From the NCBI GenBank assembly GCA_003216155.1, contig QCJH01000005.1:1-64000 (forward strand): 64,000 bases of DNA. Reading direction: 5' to 3'. Shown here piece by piece: positions 19,631-30,335 of this stretch. The stretch is from Prochlorococcus sp. AG-409-A19. GTDB lineage: Bacteria > Cyanobacteriota > Cyanobacteriia > PCC-6307 > Cyanobiaceae. Each line of letters begins with the position of its first letter. Position 1 is the first letter of the stretch. The notes below the pieces were generated by a model. The model saw nothing but the letters and a program-made list of their open reading frames with translations. It searched no databases and was not told the DNA's origin. The position numbers were made by a program, and so were the translations under genes.

Positions 19631-20648
19631 ATTAGTAGATATAATATACATATGCAGCAACTGGTTAGAACCCAAGCAAACTCAAGCCTTATCCCAATAT
19701 TTATTATAGTTTTTATACTATCTATGTTTGCTGGATTGGAATTAATCGCCAATTTTGGCTTTATGATTTTACGATCACCATAATTATTTTCCCCTCCCAT
19801 TTGAATATTTGCGCAGTGTGCAAATATTGCTTCTGATAGGCCTGAATTTGGTGATTCATCTTTGCAACCTTCTTTAAAGGCTGAACTAACAAGCTTGGGG
19901 AATAAATCCCATGATTTACATACTAACGGCAGAGTGATTAAAACTAATCTGCATGGTAGCCAAGTTAAAACATCATCTGTTCTTGCGCCTACTTTCCCCA
20001 GCCATTCTAATTTACCTACTCTGTGTCCAATCATTGAGTCAATCGTACTTGTTGCTTTAAAAACCCAAAGTAAAGCCAAAGGTCCTGGTAATTTTTGGTC
20101 TAGTTCCCAAAGAAAAGTACCGATTAAGATCCAGAATAATGGAGCGAAAATTCCATCTACAGCATTTTCGCTTGCAGTTTCTGCTGTGGCTCTAAGTATT
20201 TCTTGCTTATTCAGCTCCTCAACATTTCTGCCTACAATCTGTTTAAGTTTTCTTCTGGCAACTTCTAGCTTTGTTTGGCATTCACCTTTTGGTACAACTT
20301 TAATAACAGAGTTTACAGCTTTTTTAAGACTTCCTGTTGCCAATCCACTGCTCAGACTTACTAATAAAACTACTGAGCCAAACAAATTTGGTATTGGAGA
20401 ACCACGTAAATAAAGCCTTTCGATAAGCCAACCACTAATACCACTTATAAAAGTTAAGAGGATTGTTATTAACCCTCCTCCAATTAATAATGCCCATTTC
20501 CTATTACCTGCGATGCTTTCTATCCCAAATCGGAGAAATTCGATGAGCTTCCCCATAATCACTACAGGATGAGGTGACCATTTAGGGTCCCCTATTAGTA
20601 GATCAAGTACTGAAGCTGCTAATACTAGAAGTAATGTATATATCAGAA

Positions 20649-20649
<1 letters not shown>
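19627..20649 (-). CDS. cobD: adenosylcobinamide-phosphate synthase (CbiB/CobD)
   Basis: A membrane enzyme of cobalamin synthesis that joins the aminopropanol arm to adenosylcobyric acid. Blocks ATAETASENAVDG, FKATSTIDSMIGHR and GARTDDVLTWLPCR are diagnostic. The first ATG (20562, MGKLIEFLR) cuts off a conserved N-terminus: the same frame upstream reads LDLLIGDPKWSPHPVVIMG, the family opening. The frame runs back to the ilvC stop with no ATG, GTG or TTG before GTG at 20568, so initiation is probably at ATT, CTG or ATA around 20643-20649, coupled to ilvC. The start given is therefore a hypothesis. Confidence 0.85.
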
Positions 20650-21656
<1,007 letters not shown>

Positions 21657-21819
21657 TTATATGGGTCGAGCTTACGAAAGACAGCTATCAATTAGTGGTG
21701 TTAGCAAGAAATAAATAGATGATTGAAGTGTTAATGATGAGCCTTATTGGTATTTTTTTTCACAAGTGACCGGCTGGAACTGCTATCTGAAAGAGTTTTG
21801 TTTTGATTTTGAATCTTTT

Positions 21820-22422
21820 TTAAGCTTCATTCGGATGAGAAATGACTTTGTCTATTAAGCCATAGTTTTTAGCTTCAGAGGCACTAAGAAAATAATCTCT
21901 GTCAGTATCTTTTTCGATTTTTTCGAAGGTTTGCCCTGTCATTTTTGCCATGACTTTGTTAAGCATTTCTTTTATTCGTAATATCTCTCTGGCTTCGATT
22001 TCAATATCACTAGCTTGTCTTTGACTGGTACCGCCTAAGGGTTGGTGAATCATTATTCGACTATGCGGTAATGCAAGGCGTTTCCCTTTTGTGCCAGCAG
22101 TTAGAAGAAAAGCTCCCATAGAGGCTGCAAGGCCAACGCATATTGTCACTACATCACTTTTTACATATTGCATAGTGTCATAAATTGCCAAGCCTGCAGT
22201 TACAGATCCACCAGGAGAGTTGATATATAGATAAATAGGTTTACTACTGTCTTCTGAATCTAAATACAGCATTTGGGCTACAAGACTGTTTGCAACACCA
22301 TCATTTACTTCTTGCCCAAGGAATAAAATTCGTTCTGCACCAAGTCTGGTGTAAATGTCAACCCAGCGTTCTAACTGGCTTCCTGGGAGACGGTATGGAA
22401 CGCTGGGGGTACCGATAGGCAT
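21820..22422 (-). CDS. clpP: ATP-dependent Clp protease proteolytic subunit (ClpP3-type)
   Basis: A 200-residue ClpP. The active-site Ser is S101 in GLAASMG and the His is H126 in [10 protein letters not shown], and the C-terminal [13 protein letters not shown] block is intact. It lies just downstream of clpR on the same strand, as the clpP3-clpR pair does in cyanobacteria, where ClpP3 and ClpR form mixed heptameric rings working with ClpC. The gene order supports assignment as ClpP3. Confidence 0.93.
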   Translation of the reverse strand: MPIGTPSVPYRLPGSQLERWVDIYTRLGAERILFLGQEVNDGVANSLVAQMLYLDSEDSSKPIYLYINSPGGSVTAGLAIYDTMQYVKSDVVTICVGLAASMGAFLLTAGTKGKRLALPHSRIMIHQPLGGTSQRQASDIEIEAREILRIKEMLNKVMAKMTGQTFEKIEKDTDRDYFLSASEAKNYGLIDKVISHPNEA

Positions 22423-22517
22423 GATTAAAAAAAATGGGAGTGATTAGGAGCAATGAAAGAGATCTTTTTGATGCAATGAAAAAGCAATCTTGATGGAGTG
22501 CATTTGTTTGTGTGCAA

Positions 22518-23189
22518 TCAAATGGTTGACACTGAATTCGGTAAATCTTTTCTAGTAGTTAGGACTCGATCTATTAGTCCATATTCAACGGCTTCTTGTG
22601 GCGTTAGATAGCTCATGCGATCTGAATCTTTGGAAAGTTGATCAACTGAGCGACCAGTATTTTTTGAGAGAATTTCGAGCATCGCTTGTTTGTTGTGGAT
22701 AACTTCCTTGGCTCGTATTTGTATCTCAGTAGCTTGGCCTCTAGCTCCGCTTCGAGGTTGGTGAAGGACTATTGAGGAATGAGGTAAAGCAGCTCTATGG
22801 CCTTTTGTTCCCGCTGAGAGTATTACTGCAGCAGTCCCCATTGCTTGCCCTATGCAAATCGTATGGACTGGTGGTTTGACATAGCTAAGAGTGTCACAGA
22901 TTGCGAATGCTTCTGTCTCAAATCCAATCGCATCACCTGTATACCAACTAGTACCAGTGGAGTTGATATAGAAGTAAATGGGCTTCTCTGAATTGTCAAA
23001 TTCCAGATATAGGAGTTGAGCAATTATTAACTCTGTTACGTCCATGCCAAGTTGTCGCTTGGCATCATCATCAGAGAATAAAGGTAGTCCCAGGTAGACA
23101 ATTCGCTCCTTAAGAAGCAGCGATGGCAAGTCAGGAGGGGGTGTGCGCATAACGGCTGATTCGCCGTAGTAGGGAGCGGACACCGTCAT
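22518..23189 (-). CDS. clpR: ClpR, inactive ClpP-like subunit
   Basis: A 223-residue ClpP homologue. The nucleophile segment reads GQAMG (residues 114-118) instead of GxASMG, so the catalytic Ser is missing, the defining mark of ClpR. The His-containing block (SSIVLHQPR) remains. An insertion around STGTSWYTGDAIGFETEAFA is typical of ClpR. The ATG at 23189 (MTVSAPYYGE) is preferred; a longer frame back to 23294 overlaps the PIN/TRAM gene. It forms the mixed ring with ClpP3. Confidence 0.92.
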   Translation of the reverse strand: MTVSAPYYGESAVMRTPPPDLPSLLLKERIVYLGLPLFSDDDAKRQLGMDVTELIIAQLLYLEFDNSEKPIYFYINSTGTSWYTGDAIGFETEAFAICDTLSYVKPPVHTICIGQAMGTAAVILSAGTKGHRAALPHSSIVLHQPRSGARGQATEIQIRAKEVIHNKQAMLEILSKNTGRSVDQLSKDSDRMSYLTPQEAVEYGLIDRVLTTRKDLPNSVSTI

Positions 23190-23217
23190 AAGAAATGGGA
23201 TTAGGCGAATTTGGAGC

Positions 23218-24339
23218 CTAGCTAGAGCTAGGGGTACTTCGCTCGTTAGTTTTATTTGATTTCTGAGAAGGATGATTTTTGTCCTCTCGACCAAAGATCA
23301 TCCTTCCAGTGGGAGTTTGTAATGCTCCTGTTACAACAACTTGCAAGCGTCCTCCAATTGATTTCTTGGCCCCTTCTACAACGACCATAGTGCCGTCATC
23401 TAGATAACCGACGCCTTGGCTTTCTTCTTTGCCTTCTCTAACTATTTTTAGATTAAGTTTTTGGCCAGGCTGAACATCTGGACGAAGTGCTAAAACTAAT
23501 TCACTTAGGTTTAAGATTTTCAGCTCTTTAAGTTTACCAACTTGAGCAAGGTTGAAATCTGCAGTAACAAGAATACCACCTGTGTCAGAAGTTAATTTTA
23601 ACAGTTTATCATCTACACCTTTTCCTTCATATTTTGTGCTATTTATTACTAGCCTTCGCCCATATTTTTCTCTTAATTCAGTTAGAAGCTTAAGTCCTCG
23701 ACGGCCTTTACCACGTTTTTCATTATTGCTTGAGTCTGCTAGTTGCTGTAATTCGTCAATGACAGATTGGGCTACGATGATTTGTCCTTCTAGTAGACCG
23801 CAATCTAGTAATCCTTCAATTCTCCCGTCAATAATTACACTTGTGTCAAGTATCTTGGCACTGGCTGGGGTTAATATTCCTTCTGAAATCAAAAGCGCCT
23901 CTGTGCTGTTTGGATTGAAAAGGCGCAGAAGAGTTCTGCCATGAACTTCTGCAAGGTTGTATCCAATCACTCCAAAGAAAACATTACTTAGGACTGCGGC
24001 AAGAGGTTTTACAAAAATTACTTTTAAAGGAATTGGCAAAAGAAGTATTGGCGCTAGTAGGAGATTTGCTACTAATAATCCAAGAATTAAACCTACTGAT
24101 CGACTTATTAGTAAGTCAGTAGGCATAGTCTGAATTTGCAGCATCAATCTTCGTCGTAGACCCTGGAAGATGAAGCCTGTCAATAAGCCGAAGAATGCTC
24201 CGAAACTAGCGAGAACAAGTCTCAGGCCGGCGATGTTAGTTGTTTGATTGAGAGCACTTTCTGGTAAAAGGTCGACACCAAACCAACCAATCGCAGCTCC
24301 TGAAACAAGAAAAAGTAACAATATGAGCGGATCCACCAT
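23218..24339 (-). CDS. PIN and TRAM domain membrane protein
   Basis: A 373-residue protein. About four N-terminal membrane helices (residues 5-135) are followed by a PIN nuclease domain (LDTSVIIDGRI, then VTADFNLAQV) with the acidic metal-binding residues, and a TRAM domain (GQKLNLKIVREGKEESQGVGYLDDG) that binds RNA. Relatives are YacL of Bacillus and its cyanobacterial counterparts. A membrane-tethered RNase is the family-level inference. It precedes clpR-clpP on the same strand with a 28-base gap, so co-transcription is likely. Confidence 0.88.
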   Translation of the reverse strand: MVDPLILLLFLVSGAAIGWFGVDLLPESALNQTTNIAGLRLVLASFGAFFGLLTGFIFQGLRRRLMLQIQTMPTDLLISRSVGLILGLLVANLLLAPILLLPIPLKVIFVKPLAAVLSNVFFGVIGYNLAEVHGRTLLRLFNPNSTEALLISEGILTPASAKILDTSVIIDGRIEGLLDCGLLEGQIIVAQSVIDELQQLADSSNNEKRGKGRRGLKLLTELREKYGRRLVINSTKYEGKGVDDKLLKLTSDTGGILVTADFNLAQVGKLKELKILNLSELVLALRPDVQPGQKLNLKIVREGKEESQGVGYLDDGTMVVVEGAKKSIGGRLQVVVTGALQTPTGRMIFGREDKNHPSQKSNKTNERSTPSSS

Positions 24340-24436
24340 TGGCTCAGGTTGTTTCTCTGCTCTTCATGTTTAGGAAGCATGCACTATTTTTCTGAAATTG
24401 GCCCGGGCAGATCTCCACACCTAGTTCTGCTGAATC

Positions 24437-25702
24437 ATGATTTCTCTTCATGGCCTTGCGCCTCCAAGGAGTGTTTATTTACATATCCCTTTTTGTTATA
24501 GACGTTGTTTTTATTGCGACTTTGCTGTCGTGCCTTTAGGAGATAAAGCGGATGGAGCAACTGGTTCTGGTAGTGAATCTGTTAAATCCTATCTAAAGCT
24601 TCTTCATCGTGAGATAAGTCTTTCTGATCCAGTCGCGCCACTCTCCACTATTTATATCGGCGGTGGTACCCCTTCAATACTAAGTCCTTGCCAGATTAGT
24701 GAGCTGTTGAAGCATTTGGATGATTCTTTTGGAATTCAATCAGGGGCTGAACTGACTATGGAGATGGATCCAGCCAGTTTTGATGAAGATTACCTTGCGG
24801 CTGTTTTGGATATTGGCATTAACCGCGTGAGTCTTGGAGGTCAAAGTTTTGACGATGAAGTTCTTGCTCAATTAGGAAGAAATCATTCTCAAAGGAATCT
24901 TCTTGAAGCTTGTGATTGGCTTCATAGTGCCCAAAAAGATGGAAGCCTATGTAGTTGGAGCTTGGACATAATCCAGAATTTGCCAGGACAGGAATTAATT
25001 ACATGGAAGCATCAACTGGATCAGTCGATATCAACAATGGCTCCTCACCTTTCTATTTATGACTTATCAATCGAGCCTGGAACTGTTTTTGCATGGCGCC
25101 AGAAGCGAGGAGAGCTTTCTTTGCCTGACGAAGGTTTATCTGTAGAAATAATGAACTTGACTAATGAAGTGCTTAAGACAGCTGGATTCTCTCGCTATGA
25201 GATTTCAAACTATGCATTTCCAGGTCATGCTTCAAGACATAATCGGGTTTATTGGAGTGGTTCTGGTTGGTGGGGATTTGGACAGGGAGCAACAAGTGCA
25301 CCTTGGGGGCAAAGATTGGCTCGACCACGCACAAGAGATGGTTATAAGCGATGGATAGAGATCCAGGAAGAGGAAGGATTGGATCATTCATTACTAGCAG
25401 CAGAGGCTTTGCCAATGCAGCTTGATGACAAATTACTTGTGGGTTTGCGATGTCGTGAGGGAATTGATTTTGAAGCTTTAGCCAGGGGATATGGTTGGGA
25501 TGATGAAAAGTGCCAAAAATATTTATCAGCTTTGGAATTACGTTGGAGACAATCAATACAGAAAGGTTGGTTAAAGAGAGTGGGAAGACGTTATCGATTA
25601 ACTGACCCTGAAGGAATTTCAATTAGTAATCAGGTTTTGGTTGAGGTTCTTCTCTGGTGGGATTCGTTGCCAAATGATGCTGTTTCTTTAGCCAACTCTT
25701 AA
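24437..25702 (+). CDS. hemW: radical SAM protein HemW (heme chaperone, HemN-like)
   Basis: A 421-residue radical SAM protein. The cluster motif [12 protein letters not shown] gives Cys 20, 24 and 27 (CX3CX2C), followed by DFAVVPLG and the GGGTPS loop. These match HemW, formerly annotated as an oxygen-independent coproporphyrinogen III oxidase and now seen as a heme-delivery protein. The CX3CX2C motif without the extra HemN Cys favours HemW. Its 3' end overlaps panB by 80 bases in convergent orientation. Confidence 0.92.
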   Translation: MISLHGLAPPRSVYLHIPFCYRRCFYCDFAVVPLGDKADGATGSGSESVKSYLKLLHREISLSDPVAPLSTIYIGGGTPSILSPCQISELLKHLDDSFGIQSGAELTMEMDPASFDEDYLAAVLDIGINRVSLGGQSFDDEVLAQLGRNHSQRNLLEACDWLHSAQKDGSLCSWSLDIIQNLPGQELITWKHQLDQSISTMAPHLSIYDLSIEPGTVFAWRQKRGELSLPDEGLSVEIMNLTNEVLKTAGFSRYEISNYAFPGHASRHNRVYWSGSGWWGFGQGATSAPWGQRLARPRTRDGYKRWIEIQEEEGLDHSLLAAEALPMQLDDKLLVGLRCREGIDFEALARGYGWDDEKCQKYLSALELRWRQSIQKGWLKRVGRRYRLTDPEGISISNQVLVEVLLWWDSLPNDAVSLANS

Positions 25703-26441
25703 GTGCATCTATGCAAATCTCTCGGCCATTTATTAATGCGGCACTGAAAGGAGGTTGTTTTGTTGTTAGTCCAAGTAGGTCAGCTGTAACTCTCACCTGC
25801 CCATCACACTTTTCTCCTGCTCCTATTCCTATTAATGGAATTTGCAATTCATTCTTTAGGCGACTGGCAATGCAACTTGGTATGTGTTCAACTACCAAAG
25901 CAAAACAGCCCACTTTCTCTAGTTCTAGAGCTTGCTTTATTAATTTTTCTTGGCTGTTCGAATCTTCGGCTTGACGTTGATATCCCAGTCTATGAACTGA
26001 TTGTGGTGTAAGGCCTAGATGTCCCATTACTGGAATACCCATCCTTATGAGCCTATTTATTACAGAGATAACTTCAGGCTCTGCACCTTCAAGCTTGACA
26101 GCTGATGCACATGATTTTTTGAGGAGTGTCCCTGCTGCTGCTACAGCGTTGTCTTCTCCACATTGATAACTAAGAAATGGAAGATCACATACCACTAGTG
26201 GCTGCTCTTTCAGAGGACTGGTAAAACCTCTCCCCACTGCTTGGGTGTGATGCAGCATCTGATTGAGCGTGACTGGCAATGTTGTCGCATGACCAAGCGC
26301 AATCATCGAGAGAGAATCACCCACGAGAACAACATCTGCGCCTGCGGCCTCAACTATTGAGGCTGTAATGCTGTCCCAAGCAGTGAGGATTGTTATTAGT
26401 CTTCCGGTTTGTTTAAACCGAATCAATTCAGCAGGGCGCAT
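25623..26441 (-). CDS. panB: 3-methyl-2-oxobutanoate hydroxymethyltransferase
   Basis: The first step of pantothenate synthesis, transferring a hydroxymethyl group from methylenetetrahydrofolate to 2-oxoisovalerate. Family blocks are [25 protein letters not shown], with its metal-binding Asp; [20 protein letters not shown] text ([13 protein letters not shown]); and IGIGAG near residue 205. Length 272 is normal, with a short Gln/Pro-rich tail lying in the overlap with hemW. Confidence 0.95.
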   Translation of the reverse strand: MRPAELIRFKQTGRLITILTAWDSITASIVEAAGADVVLVGDSLSMIALGHATTLPVTLNQMLHHTQAVGRGFTSPLKEQPLVVCDLPFLSYQCGEDNAVAAAGTLLKKSCASAVKLEGAEPEVISVINRLIRMGIPVMGHLGLTPQSVHRLGYQRQAEDSNSQEKLIKQALELEKVGCFALVVEHIPSCIASRLKNELQIPLIGIGAGEKCDGQVRVTADLLGLTTKQPPFSAALINGREICIDALKSWLKKQHHLATNPTREEPQPKPDY

Positions 26442-26485
26442 AAGCTCCCCCTGGCAAAAATATGGTCATTGTTAGAATTTATATG

Positions 26486-26583
26486 ACTCGGACCCATGCG
26501 GCCTCGACGCCCAAACCTGGTCAGGACCGGAAGGTAGCAGCCAAAAGGGATGCTTGCGGCAGGCGTGGATTCCGGGTCACCCA
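26486..26583 (+). ncRNA. ffs: signal recognition particle 4.5S-type RNA
   Basis: The apical domain GGTCAGGACCGGAAGGTAGC (26518-26537) is the conserved core of bacterial SRP RNA, including the GGAA tetraloop and the Ffh-binding symmetric loop. The ends GACCC (26491-26495) and GGGTC (26574-26578) close the hairpin, giving a molecule of about 95-100 bases. It lies between the minus-strand genes panB and ftsZ on the opposite strand. Its protein partner Ffh is encoded at 54659 in this window. Confidence 0.93.
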
Positions 26584-26593
26584 ACTTTTAGAT

Positions 26594-27781
26594 CTACTTG
26601 CTTGAATCTTTGCGGAGTTGTCTTAACCGCAAGAATTCCGGGATGTTTGCCCCAGCTTCTTTAGGTTGATTTTGGTTGTAAACCGATTGAGATGCCATCC
26701 GATTTCTCGGTCTCTCACTTCTATATGGTTGATTCCCAGCAAAACCTGTGGCGATTACGGTGACTTGAATTTCACCTTCTAACTTCTCGTCTACTACTGC
26801 ACCGACAATTATGTTTGCTTCAGGGTCGACTACGTCATAAATCACTTCAGAGGCTGAGGTCATATCTTCTAGGGTCATGTCTCTGCCACCAGTGATATTC
26901 ATTACACATCCTTTTGCTCCATCTATTCGAGCTGCTTCCAGCAATGGGCTGTTGATTGCAGCTTGAGCGGCTTCCACAGCCCTTGCTCTACCTGAACCAA
27001 CTCCAATGCCTAATAGAGCTGTTCCTGCTTCAGTCATTACTGAGCGAACATCAGCGAAGTCAACATTTACTAGGCCAGGCAAGGTGATGATGTCACTTAT
27101 TCCTTTAACACCCATTCGAAGAACATCATCAGCACTTCGAAATGCTTCTTGAAGAGGGGCTCCGGCTATGACGTCTTTGAGTCGATCGTTAGGTATCACA
27201 ATTAATGTATCTACGTTTTCTGCTAGGCGGGCAATTCCTTCATCAGCTTGGCGCATTCGACGTCGCCCTTCGAATCCGAAAGGTTTAGTGACAATTCCAA
27301 CTGTTAAAGCACCAGATTCTTTTGCTACTTCTGCAACAACTGGTGCAGCGCCTGTTCCTGTACCTCCGCCCATTCCAGCAGCAATAAAGACTAAATCTGC
27401 GCCTTCCAATGCTTGCTGGAGATCTGATCTAGATTCTTCTGCGGCTTTCTCTCCAATGCTTGGATTCCCTCCTGCTCCTAAGCCCCTAGTGAGAGTTTGA
27501 CCTAATTGAACTCTGTTTTGAGCGGATGATTGAAGCAGAGCTTGTGCATCTGTATTCAATACTCGATAAGCCACTCCTTCAAGGTCACTAACAATCATTC
27601 GGTTAACGGCATTACTGCCGCCTCCTCCAACGCCAATAACCTCAATCCTTGCGGATTGACTGGGTTGGATCCCAATAGAATCCATTGCACCTGATCTCTT
27701 TGAAGCCAAGTTTGACCTGTTTCCGGGCCCATCGGATCTATTTGAGGTCAAATTTGACCTGTTTCCTGGAACCATCACCAT
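26594..27781 (-). CDS. ftsZ: cell division protein FtsZ
   Basis: The tubulin-like GTPase that forms the division ring. The GTP-binding loop GGGTGTG lies at residues 138-144, after [25 protein letters not shown] and the T7-loop region [12 protein letters not shown] are intact. The C-terminal peptide IPEFLRLRQ is the conserved tail that binds FtsA/SepF-type partners. The N-terminus has a tandem 14-residue duplication (residues 5-18 and 19-32, PGNRSNLxSxRSxx). It follows ddl, a small membrane protein and ftsQ, a dcw-cluster remnant. Confidence 0.97.
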   Translation of the reverse strand: MVMVPGNRSNLTSNRSDGPGNRSNLASKRSGAMDSIGIQPSQSARIEVIGVGGGGSNAVNRMIVSDLEGVAYRVLNTDAQALLQSSAQNRVQLGQTLTRGLGAGGNPSIGEKAAEESRSDLQQALEGADLVFIAAGMGGGTGTGAAPVVAEVAKESGALTVGIVTKPFGFEGRRRMRQADEGIARLAENVDTLIVIPNDRLKDVIAGAPLQEAFRSADDVLRMGVKGISDIITLPGLVNVDFADVRSVMTEAGTALLGIGVGSGRARAVEAAQAAINSPLLEAARIDGAKGCVMNITGGRDMTLEDMTSASEVIYDVVDPEANIIVGAVVDEKLEGEIQVTVIATGFAGNQPYRSERPRNRMASQSVYNQNQPKEAGANIPEFLRLRQLRKDSSK

Positions 27782-27944
27782 TGTCAGGGCCTAACCAATA
27801 AGGTTTGGATGCATTATGTCCTTACCAGAGCCGTCTGTTGATACTTTCAAGAAAGTTTCTGTTCTTAATCGGTTTTTTATCAACTTTAGTTAATCAACTC
27901 CTTGGGTACCCAATACCAGCTCATCCCTTTATAGGCTTTGACTT

Positions 27945-28760
27945 TTAGCTTTTTGGATCAGGCAATTGAACTTCAGGTTTTGAGGGGTCTCGAATGTCAA
28001 TTGTATTTTCGTATTTATTTCTAAATGTCTTTGGCAAGGTCTTGCTGAGATGGGGAATGATTTTCAATTGCTTTTCCAGGAAGCTCCTATTTGATCCCAG
28101 GTGAATCACTCCAAGTTCTTGTGTTTTGAGGGTTAATGCTCCAGTTGGGCTCAAAATAATTTTTTCTAAAGGACTTCCAAGGTTATTTCTATTATCTAAA
28201 ATAGTTGAAACTCTATCTTTTTGACTCTCTATCCAGCCTTCTACATGTAATTCTATAGATGTTGGTTTAAGTTGATTAGCCATGCTTAATGGCATCCACT
28301 CTCCATCTTTGTCAAGCATTCCTTCTTCTTTTCTGTTCGAATATTTCCGAAATGCATATGCAATTGGTTGCCTTTCGAGAAGATTGATCTCAAGCCTTGG
28401 AGGAACAAGGGTCCTACGGATAGTAACTTTACTGATAGGTAGGTTCTCAAGTAGCTTTTTTTCTAGACTTCTTGGATTTATTGATAAAAGTGGCTTAGGC
28501 AAGAAGAACTCAGAAGCTTTGATAATTGACTCAGGATCTATCTTTTTGCTGCCATGTATTTTTATGTCCTCTTTACTTATTAGTGCCCACCCATTGTTGA
28601 TGAATATCCAGCCAAGAAGACCTGTCAAAGTTGTAAAAAAAAATGTTCGCCATAGATGTAACACTTGTTCATTACGTTTTTGACGCTTTATCTTTTTTCG
28701 CCTTTTTTCTCTTGAGGATTGGACTCGAGATTCAGGCTTCTTAGAAAATGATGATTTCAA
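27945..28760 (-). CDS. ftsQ: cell division protein FtsQ/DivIB
   Basis: A 271-residue bitopic membrane protein. A basic N-terminal tail precedes one membrane helix (about residues 34-55), then a POTRA domain (IKIHGSKKIDPESIIKASEFF) and the FtsQ beta domain with RRTLVPPRLEINLLERQPIAYAF. It links FtsZ-ring assembly with septal peptidoglycan synthesis in the periplasm. Its start overlaps the 136-residue gene upstream by four bases and ftsZ follows, consistent with one division operon. Confidence 0.9.
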   Translation of the reverse strand: MKSSFSKKPESRVQSSREKRRKKIKRQKRNEQVLHLWRTFFFTTLTGLLGWIFINNGWALISKEDIKIHGSKKIDPESIIKASEFFLPKPLLSINPRSLEKKLLENLPISKVTIRRTLVPPRLEINLLERQPIAYAFRKYSNRKEEGMLDKDGEWMPLSMANQLKPTSIELHVEGWIESQKDRVSTILDNRNNLGSPLEKIILSPTGALTLKTQELGVIHLGSNRSFLEKQLKIIPHLSKTLPKTFRNKYENTIDIRDPSKPEVQLPDPKS

Positions 28761-29167
28761 AGTTCGCAGCGAGCTCTGGACATCAGTTCATCCATCCATC
28801 TACGAGCACGATCAGCATCGGAAAAGGGGACATCAATCTCTTTGCCATTGCCAACAAGTCTCAGTCGACATCGACCTTGAGACTCTTGAGTAAGAGGGGC
28901 ATCACCAGATGTCAGGGCCATTAGCTCTACAAGTTCCAATTTCTTGATCTCAAAAGTTGATTGCTGTTCAAATTTGCCTGCCTCAAAAGTGCTCCAACTT
29001 AGGAAACCTTCTTTAAGACGAGCAGCTCCAGAGTCATCTAACTTAGAAAGTTCAGCTCCATCAGCCCATATCCGAAAAAGGTTTTGGCGTCGCCTTTCAA
29101 GCCACCCAAGAGCAGTTAGGAGGACAAATGCGATTAATAGAGGGAACCAGAGGAGGCCGTGAATCAT
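28757..29167 (-). CDS. hypothetical membrane-anchored protein of the ddl-ftsQ-ftsZ cluster
   Basis: I do not recognise a named family. The 136 residues begin with one hydrophobic helix (residues 4-20, GLLWFPLLIAFVLLTAL), followed by a soluble domain ending in a Cys. It sits between ddl and ftsQ on the same strand, overlapping ftsQ by four bases, so a role near division or cell-wall work is suggested by context only. Confidence 0.7.
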   Translation of the reverse strand: MIHGLLWFPLLIAFVLLTALGWLERRRQNLFRIWADGAELSKLDDSGAARLKEGFLSWSTFEAGKFEQQSTFEIKKLELVELMALTSGDAPLTQESQGRCRLRLVGNGKEIDVPFSDADRARRWMDELMSRARCEL

Positions 29168-29214
29168 TGTTAGGTCAAAAGAGTGAGGCTTGAAGTCGTT
29201 TAATTAGTCTTCTT

Positions 29215-30297
29215 TTATTCTCTCGCTGTGTAGACGAGTTTGCTCACTAGCTCATCGACAGTTACACCAGATGCTTCCCAAAGCATTGGGTACATGCTTT
29301 TAGAGGTGAAACCAGGCATGGTATTTATTTCATTAATCCAGACCTTTTCAAGATAGGGTTCATAGAAAAAGTCCACTCTGGCCAGTGATGTGATTGCAAG
29401 GGCATTACAAGCTTGAATTGCTTGTAATTGTATTTTTTGAGTTATTTCTTTAGTCAAAGGGGCCGGAATTATAGGGTGACTCATTCCTTCACTGTATTTG
29501 GTTTCGTAGTCATACCATTCATTATTAAAGCGAATTTCTCCTATTACTGAAGCTTTTAATTCATCATTTTCAAGTACAGCACATTCAAGCTCCCTTGCAT
29601 TTACTCCTTGTTCAATGATGATCCTCTGATCATATTCTGATGCTTTGTTAAGGCCTTTTATTAATTCTTCTCGATTATTGGCTTTTGTAATTCCTACTGA
29701 TGAGCCTAAATTGGCAGGCTTTATGAAGTGAGGATAACAAAGTTCTTCTTCTATTTGCTTGATTTTTTTATTAAGAGCATACGGGTTGTTTAATAGGCTT
29801 GCATTGAAGGCAGAATATGGAACTTGGGAAAAACCTGCAGCGCCGAGTGCTGCTTTCATTGCAAGCTTGTCCATGCCAATTGCTGAACCAAGAACTCCTG
29901 AACCAACAAAAGGTCTCCGCATAAGTCTAAATAGACCTTGAACGCAACCATCTTCTCCATTTGGACCGTGAAGTACTGGGAACCAAACTTGTATTTCTTT
30001 ACTACCTTTCGGGAAATCTAATAAACCAGCTTGTGGAAGAGGTTCAGTAAGTCTTTCATATTTAAGTCGCAGTTTTGTTCTTAGCACTTCTTGGGCAACT
30101 TCTTTGGCCCACCAGCGCCCTTCTAAGTCAATGTAAAAGGGAATTACTTCGAATCGAGTTCCATTAGTCTGGCTTTGCAAAGCTTTAATAACTGTTCTGG
30201 CCGAAAGAATTGAAACGTCATGTTCTCCTGATGCTCCACCGAAAACAACTCCTACTTTTATTCGAGGGGAGGGCATGAAGATAGACCTGGCAAGCAA
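29215..30297 (-). CDS. ddl: D-alanine--D-alanine ligase
   Basis: An ATP-grasp enzyme making the D-Ala-D-Ala dipeptide for peptidoglycan. Blocks: VVFGGASGEHDVSILSA near the start, the VLHGPNGEDG loop, HFIKPANLGSSVGI for ATP binding, and WINEINTMPGFTSKSMYP with metal ligands and the glycine-rich loop. The 360-residue length is normal. A shorter start at MPSPRIKVG (30276) is possible. It leads the ddl-ftsQ-ftsZ block. Confidence 0.95.
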   Translation of the reverse strand: MLARSIFMPSPRIKVGVVFGGASGEHDVSILSARTVIKALQSQTNGTRFEVIPFYIDLEGRWWAKEVAQEVLRTKLRLKYERLTEPLPQAGLLDFPKGSKEIQVWFPVLHGPNGEDGCVQGLFRLMRRPFVGSGVLGSAIGMDKLAMKAALGAAGFSQVPYSAFNASLLNNPYALNKKIKQIEEELCYPHFIKPANLGSSVGITKANNREELIKGLNKASEYDQRIIIEQGVNARELECAVLENDELKASVIGEIRFNNEWYDYETKYSEGMSHPIIPAPLTKEITQKIQLQAIQACNALAITSLARVDFFYEPYLEKVWINEINTMPGFTSKSMYPMLWEASGVTVDELVSKLVYTARE

Positions 30298-30335
30298 TAA
30301 TTAACTACTTGAGCCATTAAGGATAGTAGTTGTTT

